Source of the DNA: Ophioderma brevispina
Taxonomy: Eukaryota > Echinodermata > Ophiuroidea > Amphilepidida > Ophiodermatidae
Direction: 5' to 3'
NCBI GenBank assembly: GCA_023653785.1
Contig: JAMKCH010005473.1
Location: 1-64,000 of the forward strand
Length of the DNA: 64,000 nucleotides
The position numbers and the translations under genes are program-made. The notes under the pieces are model-generated. The model was not told the origin of the DNA, made no database searches, and saw nothing but the letters and a program-made list of their open reading frames with translations. Each line of letters begins with the position of its first letter. Positions within the stretch are counted from its first letter, which is position 1. Below, in pieces: positions 11,881 to 23,809 of this stretch.

Positions 11881-12786
11881 TGGCAACGAACAAAGCACTT
11901 CAGGAAAGTGAGCTTTCGCATGTGGCGTAAAGCCTAGGTAGAGAGACCCGAGTACTTCAGATGAATAAACTTGGAACAAGTCATACGGGAAAGGAGTGTT
12001 TGGTTACTTTGTGAACTTATTAAAAGGGCCTTCCTTTTATTAATTTAAATGAAAAAAATAATTTTCTGCATACAGGTGCTTTGTAACCTACACACTAAAC
12101 GCAAGTCCCTATGCACCGACTAAAATGGGGGCAAATTATCACCATAAAAAGGTAATTTTACACGTTTTTGACGCACACAAGTGGTCAACATTTTATAACC
12201 CATTTTGTCGGCGCATATTTGACTCAAAATGGGGCTCAATGACCCCGTTGTTTGAAATATTTTAGGGGTATGGTGGCTATATAAATGTACGGTGGACTTA
12301 TTTACTGCCATAAATAAATGTCCCTTAAATCCCCAAATGCCATTTTTGCCACTTGTGTTTAGGAGAAATTTCCTCCTCCTTGATTTAACAAGACAAATCA
12401 CGGCTATTCCCTTTTGCGGTGAGCGTCCAGGGTTGGTCAATTTCCTTTTGGGACGTAAGTGATATAACATACTTAATAGAATTAATTACGTTTTTTTTTC
12501 AAAAACCAATATGCTGATATGTAATTTGATCCGTAGAAGTTTGTGATGTCCGCCGGACTCATGTATACCTGTATCAAACCAGCCCATTTATTGCTATATT
12601 TAATTAATTTGGGCTATTCTCAACTCCCAAAGCCATTAGTTACCCTTTTAGAGTACATCATGAAATTGGAACAAAATGCAAACAAAATGCTCGCTTTTCG
12701 AACCGGTGTAAAGGAGACAGTCCGCCCGGAGCCTAGTCCGCTCCATAGACCGTTGTAAGTGACTATGAAGTCCGGTTTGACCATAT

Positions 12787-12979
12787 CTATCCTAACCCCA
12801 CACCGGTGTGAAGTAATCATTGTCCGTCAGGAGCACGTCCGGGCTCCATAGAAGATAACGAAATAAAGCGTTAAACTAAGGTTGCGTGGGCAGAGAGTCC
12901 ACTGAAATCGATTGCCCTATTGTTACCATTGTTCCCGGACCAGTGACCCGGAGGACTATATCCTCTGCCACACCGGTAT
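12787..12979 (+). repeat. CACACCGGTGTG-ended repeat unit
   Basis: The best bounded + strand copy: it opens with CACACCGGTGTG and closes with CACACCGGTATG about 180 bp later. The interior is in the order ATCATTGTCCG, GGGCTCCATAGA, AATAAAGCGTTAAA, ATCGATTGCCC, ATTGTTCCCGGAC, GGAGGACTAT. A partial neighbouring unit (12720-12786) precedes it. Confidence 0.7.
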
Positions 12980-13289
12980 GCAAAAAATCATTGTTTCGCC
13001 CTAATTTCTAAATCGATCCATATGTTTATTTTTTTTGGTCTTAGAGTAGTCTTGACATGTGGAGAGTCGTTGAATTATTCTTTGCGTAAAGGTGTTTTTG
13101 GAGTCTTGCCAGGGACCCCCACATCCACTTACGCGTGTAAAATGATCTTAATCTAACTAAATGTTAAGAACATGTTCCAAATTGCAATTTTTAAAGTTAA
13201 GTAATGGGTTACGATTATTTACCAGTTTTTAGCGATATGAATTTGTTAGAACATCTAAAAGCACTTGAAGAGGAATGTGATGTTCCCCA

Positions 13290-13562
13290 CTTTTGCTAGA
13301 AGACCCGCATTTTTGACTAGGTAATTTTGACTATGCGCACCCCCCATTCCACAAAATAGGGGCAAAAGATCCACTTTTTGCTGATTTTTTGATAAAAAGG
13401 TCCAAATTTAGAAAAAAAAATATCCAAAAAGCCACTTTTGGTTTACCTTAAAAACTCTTCAGAAGTCCAAATGGATCTTTAGGGGGGTTAGGTTCCCCTT
13501 TTCTTACCAAAAACAATTCCACTTTTTCGAAAAAGGTTCAATTTTGAAGTCCCCCCCACCAA
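13290..13562. repeat. Decayed short-word repeat, AAAAGTCCACTTTTTG type
   Basis: Successive imperfect copies of words like GATCCACTTTTTG, AAAAAGGTCCAAATTT and AAAAAGCCACTTTTGG, ending in a C run followed by CACCAAAAAAAC. Comparable stretches occur at 25780-25975, 30105-30440, 58740-58945 and 62020-62285. Each pairs a fuzzy minisatellite with a poly-G or poly-C edge. Confidence 0.55.
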
Positions 13563-14469
13563 AAAAACAAACTAAACTAAAACAAAAAAATCCTGCTCGG
13601 GCCTGACAGAAACATCAGAAGCAGGGGTAATTATAAGTTCTTACTATTCCAACCTTACCATGTATTACCCTTTATTGGCCTCAGGAAAATTACCAGAACC
13701 GTAAGCAAACTACCCCACTATAGCTTTATTCTTTGGACAAGAATCTACTCAGACGAAATTGAATATTATACAGCTATCAAGTAAGATTTAGAAAGTTTGT
13801 CCCGTTAACATGACTGCTTTTAAACAGAAACTGCAATTACCATCATTGGCATCTTGGACAGTTTCCGTGTTAAAAAAACCAAAAAAACCCCGAAGCAAAC
13901 GGCGAGAAGTAATTGTGGCGGGTTACTTAATCAGTCTATGACGTATGAGACATCCAGTACCGCGCCTACTTTATCAAAACGACGGTGTCTGGGAAAACTT
14001 TTAGAGTGATGTACCGCGATCTGAGGGTTTACGTTGATACACAGAGCACTACGTATACCTTGTCAATTATTTGAAGTCACTCAAATCCAATGAGACTGTT
14101 AAGTTCTTAAGTGCCAATTTTTGGTGTCTTAAGATGCAGGCATTGTTTGTGTTTACAACCGTATTGCTTTTCTTGCGGTTTTTGTCAATACAGTTTTTTG
14201 TAATGGGATCGATTTGAATTCCCGGTAAGTTAAGCGTTTTCAAAAGCATCTTGACATGACTTTGTTGATAAAAGGAGTACTTTTTTAAAACGAAAGGCGG
14301 TAAAGTGATATTGCTCAATTGTACATACTTGTAACAATGTTTACATAGTGAAACGTGACAAAAATATGTTACCAGTTTCACTCTATCATTACTCGTGATT
14401 ATTTGACTCATTTCGTGCATGACAGCTGCATGGTTGCATAAATGCTTAAGTATTGTTTATTGATACTTA
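13563..14469. other. Non-coding, no feature seen
   Basis: No coding similarity or clear repeat. The reverse-strand open frame at 14067-14420 has no recognisable domain. Confidence 0.5.
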
Positions 14470-14612
14470 CACTGTAAAATGTTTAAAAAGTTGTTTAAAA
14501 GTTTAAACAGTTGTTTATCGGGTGAACTGAACAACGTGCAACGGGTCTTCAGCTAACCCGTTAAACAACTGTTTAAACTTTTAAACAACTTTATAGACAA
14601 CATTTTACAGTG
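14470..14612. mobile_element. Palindromic MITE, CACTGTAAAATG ends
   Basis: 143 bp that fold on themselves: CACTGTAAAATG at the left and CATTTTACAGTG at the right, continuing inward with GTTGTTTAAAAGTTTAAAC against GTTTAAACTTTTAAACAAC. The loop is about 35 bp. CACTGTAAAA-type ends are common among animal MITEs. A target duplication is not evident. Confidence 0.8.
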
Positions 14613-15162
14613 CAAGAAAAAATGATTTGGCAATGAACACTATAGCACAATATAAAATGATAAAAGATCAAAGATGTACCGCATAGTGGTTTGAAAAGGA
14701 ATGATTTAGCAATATACACGATAACATAATGTGACATCAAGGTAAAGGTAAATGATACAAAATAAATGATGCACAGCATTATACAATATAGTGGTTTGAA
14801 AAAAAATATCTGTTCAAACAAAGTTCTGTAAAATAGTGTACCATTAAACCACATAATACACCAAAAATTGTCGAGTATAAAGAAACGATGCCTACGGATG
14901 AGTACAATTTTAGTTGAGTTGATTAAACCGTACACACACATTTTGGTAAATATAATCAGCATTTGTCAAAATAAATTAAAGCCCTGAGTAAAAGTGCACT
15001 CAATGGTTAACCTTGTTTCTGTTTTAAGGCCAGAGTTCTTCGTGTAGTTTTCTTCCTGTAATTAAAGATATCGGATGATTATTGATTTAATCGTACCTGA
15101 AAGAGGTCAGTTGAGGTCATCATCATGATACTATATAATACCTTATTAAGAATAATTTGAAA
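14613..15162. other. AT-rich non-coding stretch
   Basis: Contains a short direct repeat (AGTGGTTTGAAAA near 14683 and 14790) and no gene. The reverse-strand open frame at 14591-14962 is low-complexity and unsupported. Confidence 0.45.
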
Positions 15163-15264
15163 AATAAATAAATAAATAAATGAATTAAATAATAAATGAA
15201 TAAATGAATAAGTAAATAAGTAAATAAATAAATAAATAAATAAATGAATAAATGAATGAATGAA

Positions 15265-15354
<90 letters not shown>
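15163..15354. repeat. (AAAT)n microsatellite
   Basis: About 190 bp of AAAT/AATA units. Interruptions (AATG, AAGT) lie in the first half and the second half is pure. The apparent reverse-strand protein of repeated F-I-Y-L is a by-product. Confidence 0.95.
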
Positions 15355-15356
<2 letters not shown>

Positions 15357-16265
15357 GTATTCTCCCGTAGACTAAATATTTATATTTCATCCTACATTAA
15401 AAACATGAAAAATGTTACCTTTGGTCAGAGATGGTTAAATAACTTGAAATGTAAAAGTTTATTTTTAAATCAACTATTGATTGATTTTTAGTATTTGATT
15501 GAGTACCAATGTTTAGTATTTAAAATATTAATATAACAATGATTATAGTTTTGACTTTGTAAACTATTTTCGTAAGACACTTATTTTAATAAAATAGTGA
15601 TACTGAAAGAATGAAATCAACTCTTACATTTAGAGAGTACGTCATGCATACTGTTGTCCATTTATCATAAGCCACCTCCTTATTTTCACACTCTCGTAAA
15701 ATAAATTGTAAGTAAAACAGGGAACTGAAAATCTGCAGATATCTAAAGATAACACATGTCATTAAATCCTGCGAAACCCACTAACATGACTAATATATAT
15801 TGCACAGTAATTAAGTGATGATATTTTTTTCTTAAAGTAATAACAGCACATTTTTGAAGAGCGCCCCGAATTGTCAAAGTTTGAGATTTTTGCATAGCTG
15901 TGTTGGTAATTGTCCAATAAAATATACCTGCGAGTGGTAATACTACAAATGCGTATTTGTCATAAGCGATTTTGTAATTAGGATTGCGATCCCTGATTGT
16001 AATTTAATGGCGGAGCTGGAAACGCCAAATTTATATTCGTCCATGATGAAATAGTGCCACCTCACGAAAATGATCTCTAACTTCACTTGTCTCAACCGAT
16101 GGAACAACTAATGGATGAGCGTAGACACGTACATGGCGCTATATTTCATATTTGGTGGACGTTTCCAGTAGCCGTTGAGTATTATCGGAGATCTCCGATA
16201 TTAATTATTCTAATTACAAAAGTCCTTTAACCCGTGTTAAAGGTGTATTTCGTCATTCCAGCCCA
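15355..16265. other. Non-coding, no feature seen
   Basis: AT-rich sequence between the microsatellite and the duplicated block. No coding similarity and no repeats recognised. Confidence 0.45.
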
Positions 16266-16944
16266 TTCCAGCACCTTCTGTTTTATTCTAGGTTCACTGG
16301 ATATCCTTGCGAAAAGCTTATTCACAGAATTTTAGTTGATACCGATCTTGCGGTTTTTTTTTATGAACAATTGTTTGTTTCTTACGATCCCATAGACCAC
16401 TGTGCTGTAATTTCTGTCTGACACAGAGAATTATGAGCTCTATCATTCACAAGTATTGTTTACTAGTCAATTACTAATGCAACTGTACAAAAATCTCAAT
16501 ATCCGGAAAATTTGGGTATTCTTAAAATGTGCTGTTGTTGCTTGTAATATATAATATCATTACTTGTAACTTTTGTGGGTCACCCTGTACTATAAAAACT
16601 ACAATTGTATTACTTTAACCCACGTTCTGATGGTTTCTAACGTGTTTGGTATTTCACTTGTTTGGTATTTCAATTATTCTGCTAGTTTGTGTTCGAGGGT
16701 ATTTGACCCAAGATGTTGTAACAACGAGGAACCTTGAACCCCACCGTGTCCCGTCCATTGTTTGTGTATTCCTATTGAGTTAACGTTCATTCTGCTATGG
16801 GATTGCCCTTGAAGTTTTAAAATAATATTTCCCCAATCCTTTGAAATGTTTTTCTTTCTGTTCATATCGCCTTTTGGGTATGTTTTGTTAATTTCGCGTA
16901 TGGATTACATTGTGTACTCCAAGTATTTTCATTTCTACCAGAGG

Positions 16945-17415
16945 CGTTGTGAAAAGAGCGAAAAGGGAGGGGTGAAAGCGCTTTTTTAGTTTCAACTTCA
17001 TAATCTTTCAGTTACTAGAACATTCCCAAGAAACCGCTTGCAATCTGAAAGAAGTGTCACCACCGTTTATACTACAGCAAAACAAGTATGGTTAAGATTG
17101 GTTCGAATAGGAAGAGTTAAGTTGGTTGGACAAAATGTGATCAATTTTTATGTATAAACTCGTGTTCGTCATTCCAGCACCTTCTATTTTATTCTAGGTT
17201 CACTAGATATCCTTGAGAAAAGCGTATCACAATATTTTAGTGGATTCCGATCTTGCGTTTTTTTTTTTGTTATGAGCAATTGCTTGTTTCTGACGATCCC
17301 ATGGACCACTGTGCTGTAATTTCTGTCCCATTCTTGGGAATGTTCTAGTAACTGAAAGATTATGAGGTTGAAACTTCTAAAAAAGCGATTTCACCCCTCC
17401 TTTGTCGCTCTTTAA
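16945..17415. mobile_element. Fold-back element with about 90-bp inverted ends
   Basis: The left arm (16945-17035) and right arm (17331-17415) are inverted copies sharing AAAGCGCTTTTTTAG-like, ATAATCTTTCAGTTACTAGA and ACATTCCCAAGAA blocks. About 295 bp lie between. In the second copy of the segment the right arm is mostly missing (near 21110). Non-coding. Confidence 0.6.
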
Positions 17416-17984
17416 GACAGAAAATACAAAATTGCGTATTTCTTACCGATTCGACGGAATTTTAGGTACCGTATACGTGGATTACTAAGACTAACGGTTC
17501 AGATGATATAAAATCTCAACTTTATTGAGTTAAGTCGGGGGGCCGGGGGGGGGAAGGTTGTGGATCACGAAATGCCCCTTTAAGCCTATCGCAACCAAGA
17601 CCTTAATAGAACTTTGGCAAAATAAAACTGAAATCTTTGGGAAAGCTTACAAGCTGTATCAGACGCCTGTATGTAATGTTTGTCCATTATTAATTACAGA
17701 GTCAATTATTTGACATACATAATATTCTGTATTCTGTTCAGGCGAATTTAGATAAAAGCAGTTTCGGGTGTTTTTGGTATATATAAAACCTTTAGCCAAA
17801 ATTCCAAACCGCACCGACTGAATTTCATCAGAAAGGGTGATTCTCCCCTATCTGTTAAACGCATACTGGCACAATTTACCCATACGGCGCCCCTGGTTTT
17901 TGTTTTTTAGGGGAGATTAAACTTTGTGATGCGTTTATTTGAGCATTTAAAGCATATTGATCCTTTGCTTCTGTTTTCTTTCAG

Positions 17985-18136
17985 AACCCAATGATTGGGG
18001 CCAACACAATTTTCAAGGTCGGTTAGTTGACGATCTGCTGGCAAGATATTGCCAGGCACGCGTGAGACCAGTGTTTAATACATCCACCGTTACTACAGTT
18101 GTTTTCCGGCAAAAAATCCACGAACTGATTGAGTTG
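17985..18136 (+). CDS. nAChR alpha subunit, exon 2 (N-terminal extracellular part)
   Basis: Preceded by a pyrimidine-rich acceptor ending in TTTCTTTCAG and followed by the donor GTAAGG. 152 nt; it begins with two bases of a split codon and ends on a codon boundary. The product includes RLVDDLLARYCQARVRPVFN, which matches the N-terminal helix and first strand of nAChR subunits (the 'LL..YN..VRPV.N.S' pattern), then VTTVVFRQKIHELIEL. NTS in VFNTST is a possible glycosylation site. An extra Cys replaces the usual Asn after the Tyr. A damaged copy is at 21741-21893. The next exon joins in phase 0 after a 14.3-kb intron. Confidence 0.9.
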
Positions 18137-19379
18137 GTAAGGACCGTATATTTCCATACATTTCCATAAATTTCATCACAATTAAGATATTCAAACATAA
18201 CGTAACATGATCTTTGCCTAATTGAGTTTTCATTGGCATAATTAAAACTAATTTGGTATAATTACATGACATCCTTCGTACCTACTCTCGATTATCACTG
18301 ACCTCTACACATGGATAGCGGGCTGGCGCTCCGTTGAATAGCCGCAGATTGAAACCACAGGAAGTTGTTTTTTTTGCCCTGCGTAATATGGCTTCACTTT
18401 ATTGTCAAAATTATGCGCTTTATTCATATGAGAGCACATGATACTGGGAAGGTGCGAAGGGTATTATGTAATTATACCACTAATGTATTGTGCTTCTTAC
18501 CAGGAAGGGAAACTTAAAACAGATACACCTTGTCCTCCAGATATAAATAAACAAAGACCACTTCAAAACCACTGCAGAGTCGACCACCTTTTAGCGGATT
18601 AATTAGTGGATACTACTTACTTATGTAGGCCTAATTATGATTATATCAATTAGCACGTTCAGCTAGTTTGTATTATTTTGATATAATATTTTATCAAAGA
18701 AAATATAAATTCTTTTGAAATGAAATAGCAATAATGTATGCAGATAGTTTTGATAACCAGGTTAAGTAACTTTGTAAGAATAACGTTTAATAAATGATTA
18801 GACAGTAATGGCTGAATATTTTTAGCTTCGAGTGCATTATTTGGTAAAGAATCAATGCACGCGCGCTCAGCCTTTGACGACGAATAATGGCGCAAGCCCC
18901 AAAGGATCACGTGCCATTGTGAGTCTAGTCATGCATGAGAAAGTAAAAATATTTAATAACCTAATTTATAACGTTATTTCAGTAGACATTAAAAAACACC
19001 GAAAACTTTATTAACACTTAACAAATAAGTGTCTAAGGTGTTTTCACTCACGTTGGTGCCTAAGGGGGGGGGGGCGCATGGAACCCCCAAAGAAAACCAC
19101 TTTCTCGGTCGAATATTTAAATGAACTTACATCACCAAAGATGAAATAAAAATTTAGTTTTGTTATATCGTCTTGAAATTAGGGGCAAATCATTGTTTTG
19201 GAAACGCGTCAAAATTGAACGCAAAGTCCTACGTAGATTTTAGAACCCTGTGGTCCCTAGGAACCCACTCCCTTAGGCCCTTAAGTGTGAAAGAGGTGGT
19301 GCATAATGGGGGGATCCAAGTGCACCCCACCCTCTGAAAACCACTTTGGAGTACATACATCAACACGACCATATAACAG

Positions 19380-19770
19380 GAAAGGGAAAAAATGAAAATC
19401 AATTGTACCTATTCAAAATGGCGGTCCAAAAGCGTTTTTTAGGACGATGACCAAATTCTCCCGCCCACATACAATTTGGCTCATAACAGTAGAACATCAT
19501 TACGTTTCCATTGCTGAAATAAAAAAAATACTCCAGCATGATTCTTTTTTTTCAATTTCAAAACAAAAAAATCCAAGATGGCGTCCAAAATGGCTGCCAA
19601 AATATGCAAACTTGTACAAAATGCTATATAACATGCACAAATTGTGGTAGAAGCATAAATGATTGATTTAATGATTTTCTTGTCAATAGTAGCTAAATTT
19701 GAGTAGTTTCCTTTTGTTACAATTCCGACAATCGATGATGGCAGCCAAAATGGCCTCTAAAGTAGGGCAA
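19380..19770. repeat. Repeat with CAAGATGGC / AAAATGGC motifs
   Basis: Holds AAAATGGCGGTCC (near 19418), CCAAGATGGCGTCC and AAAATGGCTGCC (near 19573-19600), and ATGATGGCAGCC and AAAATGGCCTC (near 19735-19757), in AT-rich context. It resembles, without clear alignment, the GATGGC-rich repeats at 8345-9745 and 33185-33560. It is repeated in the second copy of the segment near 23150-23530. Confidence 0.5.
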
Positions 19771-19775
19771 ATAAT

Positions 19776-19927
19776 GGTAGACGTTTCATATAGAAGTCCC
19801 ACTGATGCAAATGAGGTATTGCCATTTATTCTGTCAAGCTCTACTGCACAATATCATATAGCGCATGACGGAATCAATTGTAATACCTTAATTTGCATCC
19901 ATGGGACTTCTATATGAAACGTCTACC
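19776..19927. mobile_element. Near-perfect 152-bp palindrome (MITE-like)
   Basis: Starts GGTAGACGTTTCATATAGAA and ends with its reverse complement. The arms continue through GTCCCA, GATGCAAAT, GGTATT and ATTCTGTCA-like blocks to a small central loop. No coding capacity. A damaged copy lies near 23555-23690. Such a sequence can extrude as a hairpin and is typical of small inverted-repeat transposons. Confidence 0.75.
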
Positions 19928-20040
19928 CAAATAATAGACATGTTTCTTTATCATTATTACTATTATCCGGTAATTTTAGTAAACTGCAGTATGTAAGAGT
20001 GTCACGCATCAGCGATTGTCCACTGGTTATCAACTATTCC

Positions 20041-23000
20041 AGCACCTCTGTTTTATTCTAGGTTTCACTGGATATACTTGCGAAAAGCTTATTCACAGAA
20101 TTTTAGTGATACCGATCTTGCGTTTTTTTTTGTATATGAGAAATTGTTGTTTCTACGATCCCATAGCCCCACTGTGCTGTAATTTCGTCGGACACAGAGA
20201 ATTATGAGCTCTATCATTCACAAGTATTGTTTACTAGTCCAATTACCAATGCAACGTACAAAAATCTCAATATCCGGAAAATTGGTATTCTTAAAATGTG
20301 CTGTGGTTCTTTTTTTGCCTATGTAAATTAAAAATCATTACTTGTAACTTTTGCGGGTCACCCGGTACTATAAAAACTACAATTATATTACTTTACCAAC
20401 GTTCTGATGGTTTCTTTTAACGTGTGGTATTTCAATTGTTGGTATTTCAATTATTATGCTAGTTGTGTCGAGCGGTATTGACCAAGATGTTGTAACAACG
20501 AGGAACCCTTGAACCCCACCGTGTTCCCGTCCATTGTTGGTATTCCCTATATGATGTTAACGTTCATTTGCAAATGGGATTGCCTTGAAGTTTTAAAATA
20601 TATTTACCCAATCTTTGAAAATGTGTTTCTTCTGTTCATATCGCCTTTTGGGGGGTTTTTTTTTATTTTTGTTTTGTTAATTTCGCCGTATGGATTACAT
20701 TGTGTACTCCAAGTATTTTCATTCTACCAGAGGCGTTGTGAAAAGAGCGAAAAGGGAAGGGGTTTTGATTGAAAGCGCTTTTTAGAAGTTTCAACTTCAT
20801 AATCTTTCAGTTACTAGAACATTCCCAAGAAGAAACAGCTTGCATCTTGAAAGAAGTGTCACACCGTGTATTACTTCAGCAAAACAAGTATGGTAAGATG
20901 GTTCGATAGGAGAGTTAAGTTGGTTGACAAAAATTGATCAAATTTTAATTTATGTATAAACCCGTGTTCGTCATTCCAGCACCTTCTATTGTATTCTAGG
21001 TTCACTAGATATCCTGAGAAAAGGCGTTTCACAATATTTAGTTGATCCCGATTTTGCGTTTTTTTGTCATGAGCAATTGCTTGTTCGGACGTCACATGGA
21101 CCACTGTGCTTTTCACCCCTCCTATGTCGACTCTTTAAAGACAGAAAATACAAAATTGCGTATTTCTTATAGATATGACAGAATTTTTAAGGTACCGTAT
21201 ACGTGGAGTAATAAGACTAACGGTTCAGATGATATAAAAATCTCAACATTTATGAGTTAAGTCGGGGCCGGGGGGGGGGGGGGGGAGGAGGTGTGGATCA
21301 CGAAATGCCCCTTTAAGCCTAATCGCAACCAAGACCTTAATAGAACTTTGCAAAACCCCCCATTCCCCCCCCCCAACTGAAATCTGTGGGAAGCTTACAA
21401 AGCAGCTGTATCAACCGCCTGTATGTAATGTTTGTCCATATTAATTACAGATGTCAATTATTTACATACATAATATTCTGTATTTCTGTTCAGGCGAATT
21501 TAGATAAAAAAAGCAGAGTTTGGGTGTTTGTGGTATATATAAAAACCTTTAGCCCAAAATTCAAACCGCACGACTGAATTAATCAGAACGGGTGATTCTC
21601 CCCTACTGTTTAAATTTAAAACGCATACTGGCACCATTACCCAACGGCGCCCCTGGTTTTGTTTTAGGGAGAATTAGAACTTTGTTGATGCGTTTATTTG
21701 CGCATTAACGATATTGATCCTTGCTTCTGTTTTCTTTCAGAACCCAATGATGGGGCCAACAAAATTTTCAAGGTCGGTTAGTTGACGATCTGCTGGCAAG
21801 ATATTGCCAAGGCACGCGTGAGACCAGTGTTTAATACATCCACCGTTACTACAGTTGTTTTCCGGCAAAAAATCCACGAAACTGATTGAGTTGTAAGGAC
21901 CGATATTTCCATACATTCCTAAATTTCATCACAATTAAGATATTCAAACATAACGTAACATGATCTTTGCCTAATTGAGTTTTCATGGCTATTAAAAACT
22001 AAGTGGGTAATTACATGCATCCCTTCGTACATACCTCTCTTCCATTATCACAGACCTCTACACATGGATAGCGGGCTGGCGCTCCATTGAATAGCCGTAG
22101 ATTGAAAACCACAGGACGTTGTTTTTTTTGGCCCTCGGTAATATGGCTTCACTTTATTGTCAAAATATTATGCCGCTTATTCATATTGAGAGACATGATA
22201 CTGGGAAGGTGCGAAGGGTATAGTAAGATACCACGAATGTATTGTGCTTCTTACAAGGAAGGGGAAAAATAAATCAGATACCCACTTGTCATCCAGTATA
22301 AATTAAACAATCGACATTCAAAAACTACTTCAGAGTCGACCACTTGTAGCGGATTTAATGTGGATAATCTTTTATGTAGGCCTAATTATGATTCTATCAA
22401 TTAGCACGTTCAGTAGTTTGTATTATTGATATAATATTTATCAAAGAAATATAAATTCTTTTGAAATGACAATAAGTAATAAATGTATGCAGATGATAGT
22501 TTGATTAAACAAGGTTAAGTAAATTTGTAAGAATAACGTTTAATAAATGATTAGACAGTAATGGCTGAATATTTTTAGTTCGAGGGCATTATTTGCGTTA
22601 TAAAAGAATCAAGGCACGCGGCGTCGACTTTGACGGACGAATAATGGCACAAGCACCAAAGGATCACGTGCCAGTGTGAGTATAGTCAGCATGAGGACAA
22701 GTAAAAATATTTAAATACCTAATTTATAACGTTATTTCAGTGACATTAAAAAAAACACCGAAACTTTATTAACACTTAACAAATAAGTTTGTGTCTAAGG
22801 TGTTTTCACTCACGTTGGTGCCTAAGGGGGGGGGCGCATGGAACCCCCAAAGAAAACCACTTCGGGTCGATATTTAAATGAACACATACCAAAGATGAAA
22901 TAAAACATTAGTTTGTATATGTCTTGAAATTAGGGGCAAATCATTGGTTTGGAAAAACGGTCAAAATTGAACGACAAAGTCCTACGTAGATTAGAAACCC

Positions 23001-23805
23001 CGTGGGTCCATAGGAACCCACTCCCTTATGCCCTTAAGTGTGAAAGAGGGTGTGCATTTAATGGGGGGATCCAAGTGCACCCCACCCTCTGAAAACCACT
23101 TTGGAGTTACATAACATCAACCCGACCCATATACAGGAAAGGAAAAAAATGAAAATCAATTGTACCTATTCAAACTGGCGGTCAAAAACGCGTTTTTTTA
23201 GGACGATGACCAAATTCTCCCGCCCACATACAATTTGGCTCATAACAGTTAAACTCATTACGTTCCATTGCTTGAAATAACACAAAATAGCCAGCATGAT
23301 TCTTTTTTTTAAATTTTCAAACAAAAAAATCCAAGATGGCTGTCCAAAATGGCTGCAAAAATACATGCAAATTGTACAAATGTTCTATATAACATGCACA
23401 AATTGTCTGGTAAGAAGAAAATAAATGATTGGATTTATGATTTCTTGGCATAGAGCTAAATTTGAGTAGTTTCCTTTGTTACCAATTCCGACAATCGATG
23501 ATGGCAGCCAAAATGGCCTCTAAAGTAGGGCAAATAATGGTGACGTTTCATATAGAAGTCCCCCACTCTGATGCAAAGATGGTATTGCCATTTATTCTGT
23601 CAAGCTTCAAACTGCACAATATCATATAGCGCATGACGGAATCAATTGTAATACCTTAATTTGACCATGGGACTCTAGATGAAACGTCTACCCAAAATAT
23701 AATAGACATGTTCTTATCATTATTACTATTATCCGGTAATTTTAGTAAACTGCAGTATGTAAGAGTTGTCAGCATCAGCGGATTGTCCATGGTATCAACT
23801 ATTCA
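20041..23805 (+). repeat. 3.77-kb segment, copy 2 (indel-rich)
   Basis: Collinear with 16266-20040 from CAGCACC...TTTTATTCTAGGTT to GTATCAACTATTC. Differences are overwhelmingly one- to four-base insertions and deletions, many in homopolymers, with few substitutions; an 80-bp piece is missing near 21110. That profile is unlike natural neutral divergence and like uncorrected long-read sequence. It may be a gap-fill or an unresolved haplotype, or a real duplicate read badly. Confidence 0.85.
21741..21893 (+). pseudogene. Second, damaged copy of nAChR exon 2
   Basis: Matches 17985-18136 but with a base lost in GATTGGGG, an added A in GCCAAGGCACG, an added A in CGAAACTG and a G lost at the donor (GAGTTGTAAGG). 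The acceptor TTTCTTTCAG is kept. The frame is broken at the start and near the end. Best read as the artefactual duplicate of the real exon, though a decayed tandem exon cannot be excluded from sequence alone. Confidence 0.75.
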
Positions 23806-23809
23806 GAAA

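Larger units (their letters stand above)
16266..20040 (+). repeat. 3.77-kb segment, copy 1 of a tandem pair (contains nAChR exon 2)
   Basis: The whole segment is repeated immediately downstream at 20041-23805. Copy 1 reads cleanly: its nAChR exon has an open frame with proper splice sites. The segment also holds an internal direct repeat (about 16258-16420 against 17155-17330), a fold-back element (16945-17415), GATGGC-type repeats near 19400-19760 and a palindrome (19776-19927). The join to copy 2 is near 20040, inside CTATTCC/AGCACC. Confidence 0.85.

Noticed and set aside
12120..12470. 116-codon minus-strand frame
   Set aside because: No recognisable domain, and no splice or context support.
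15079..15390. 103-codon minus-strand frame rich in F, I, Y, L
   Set aside because: Translation of the (AAAT)n microsatellite.
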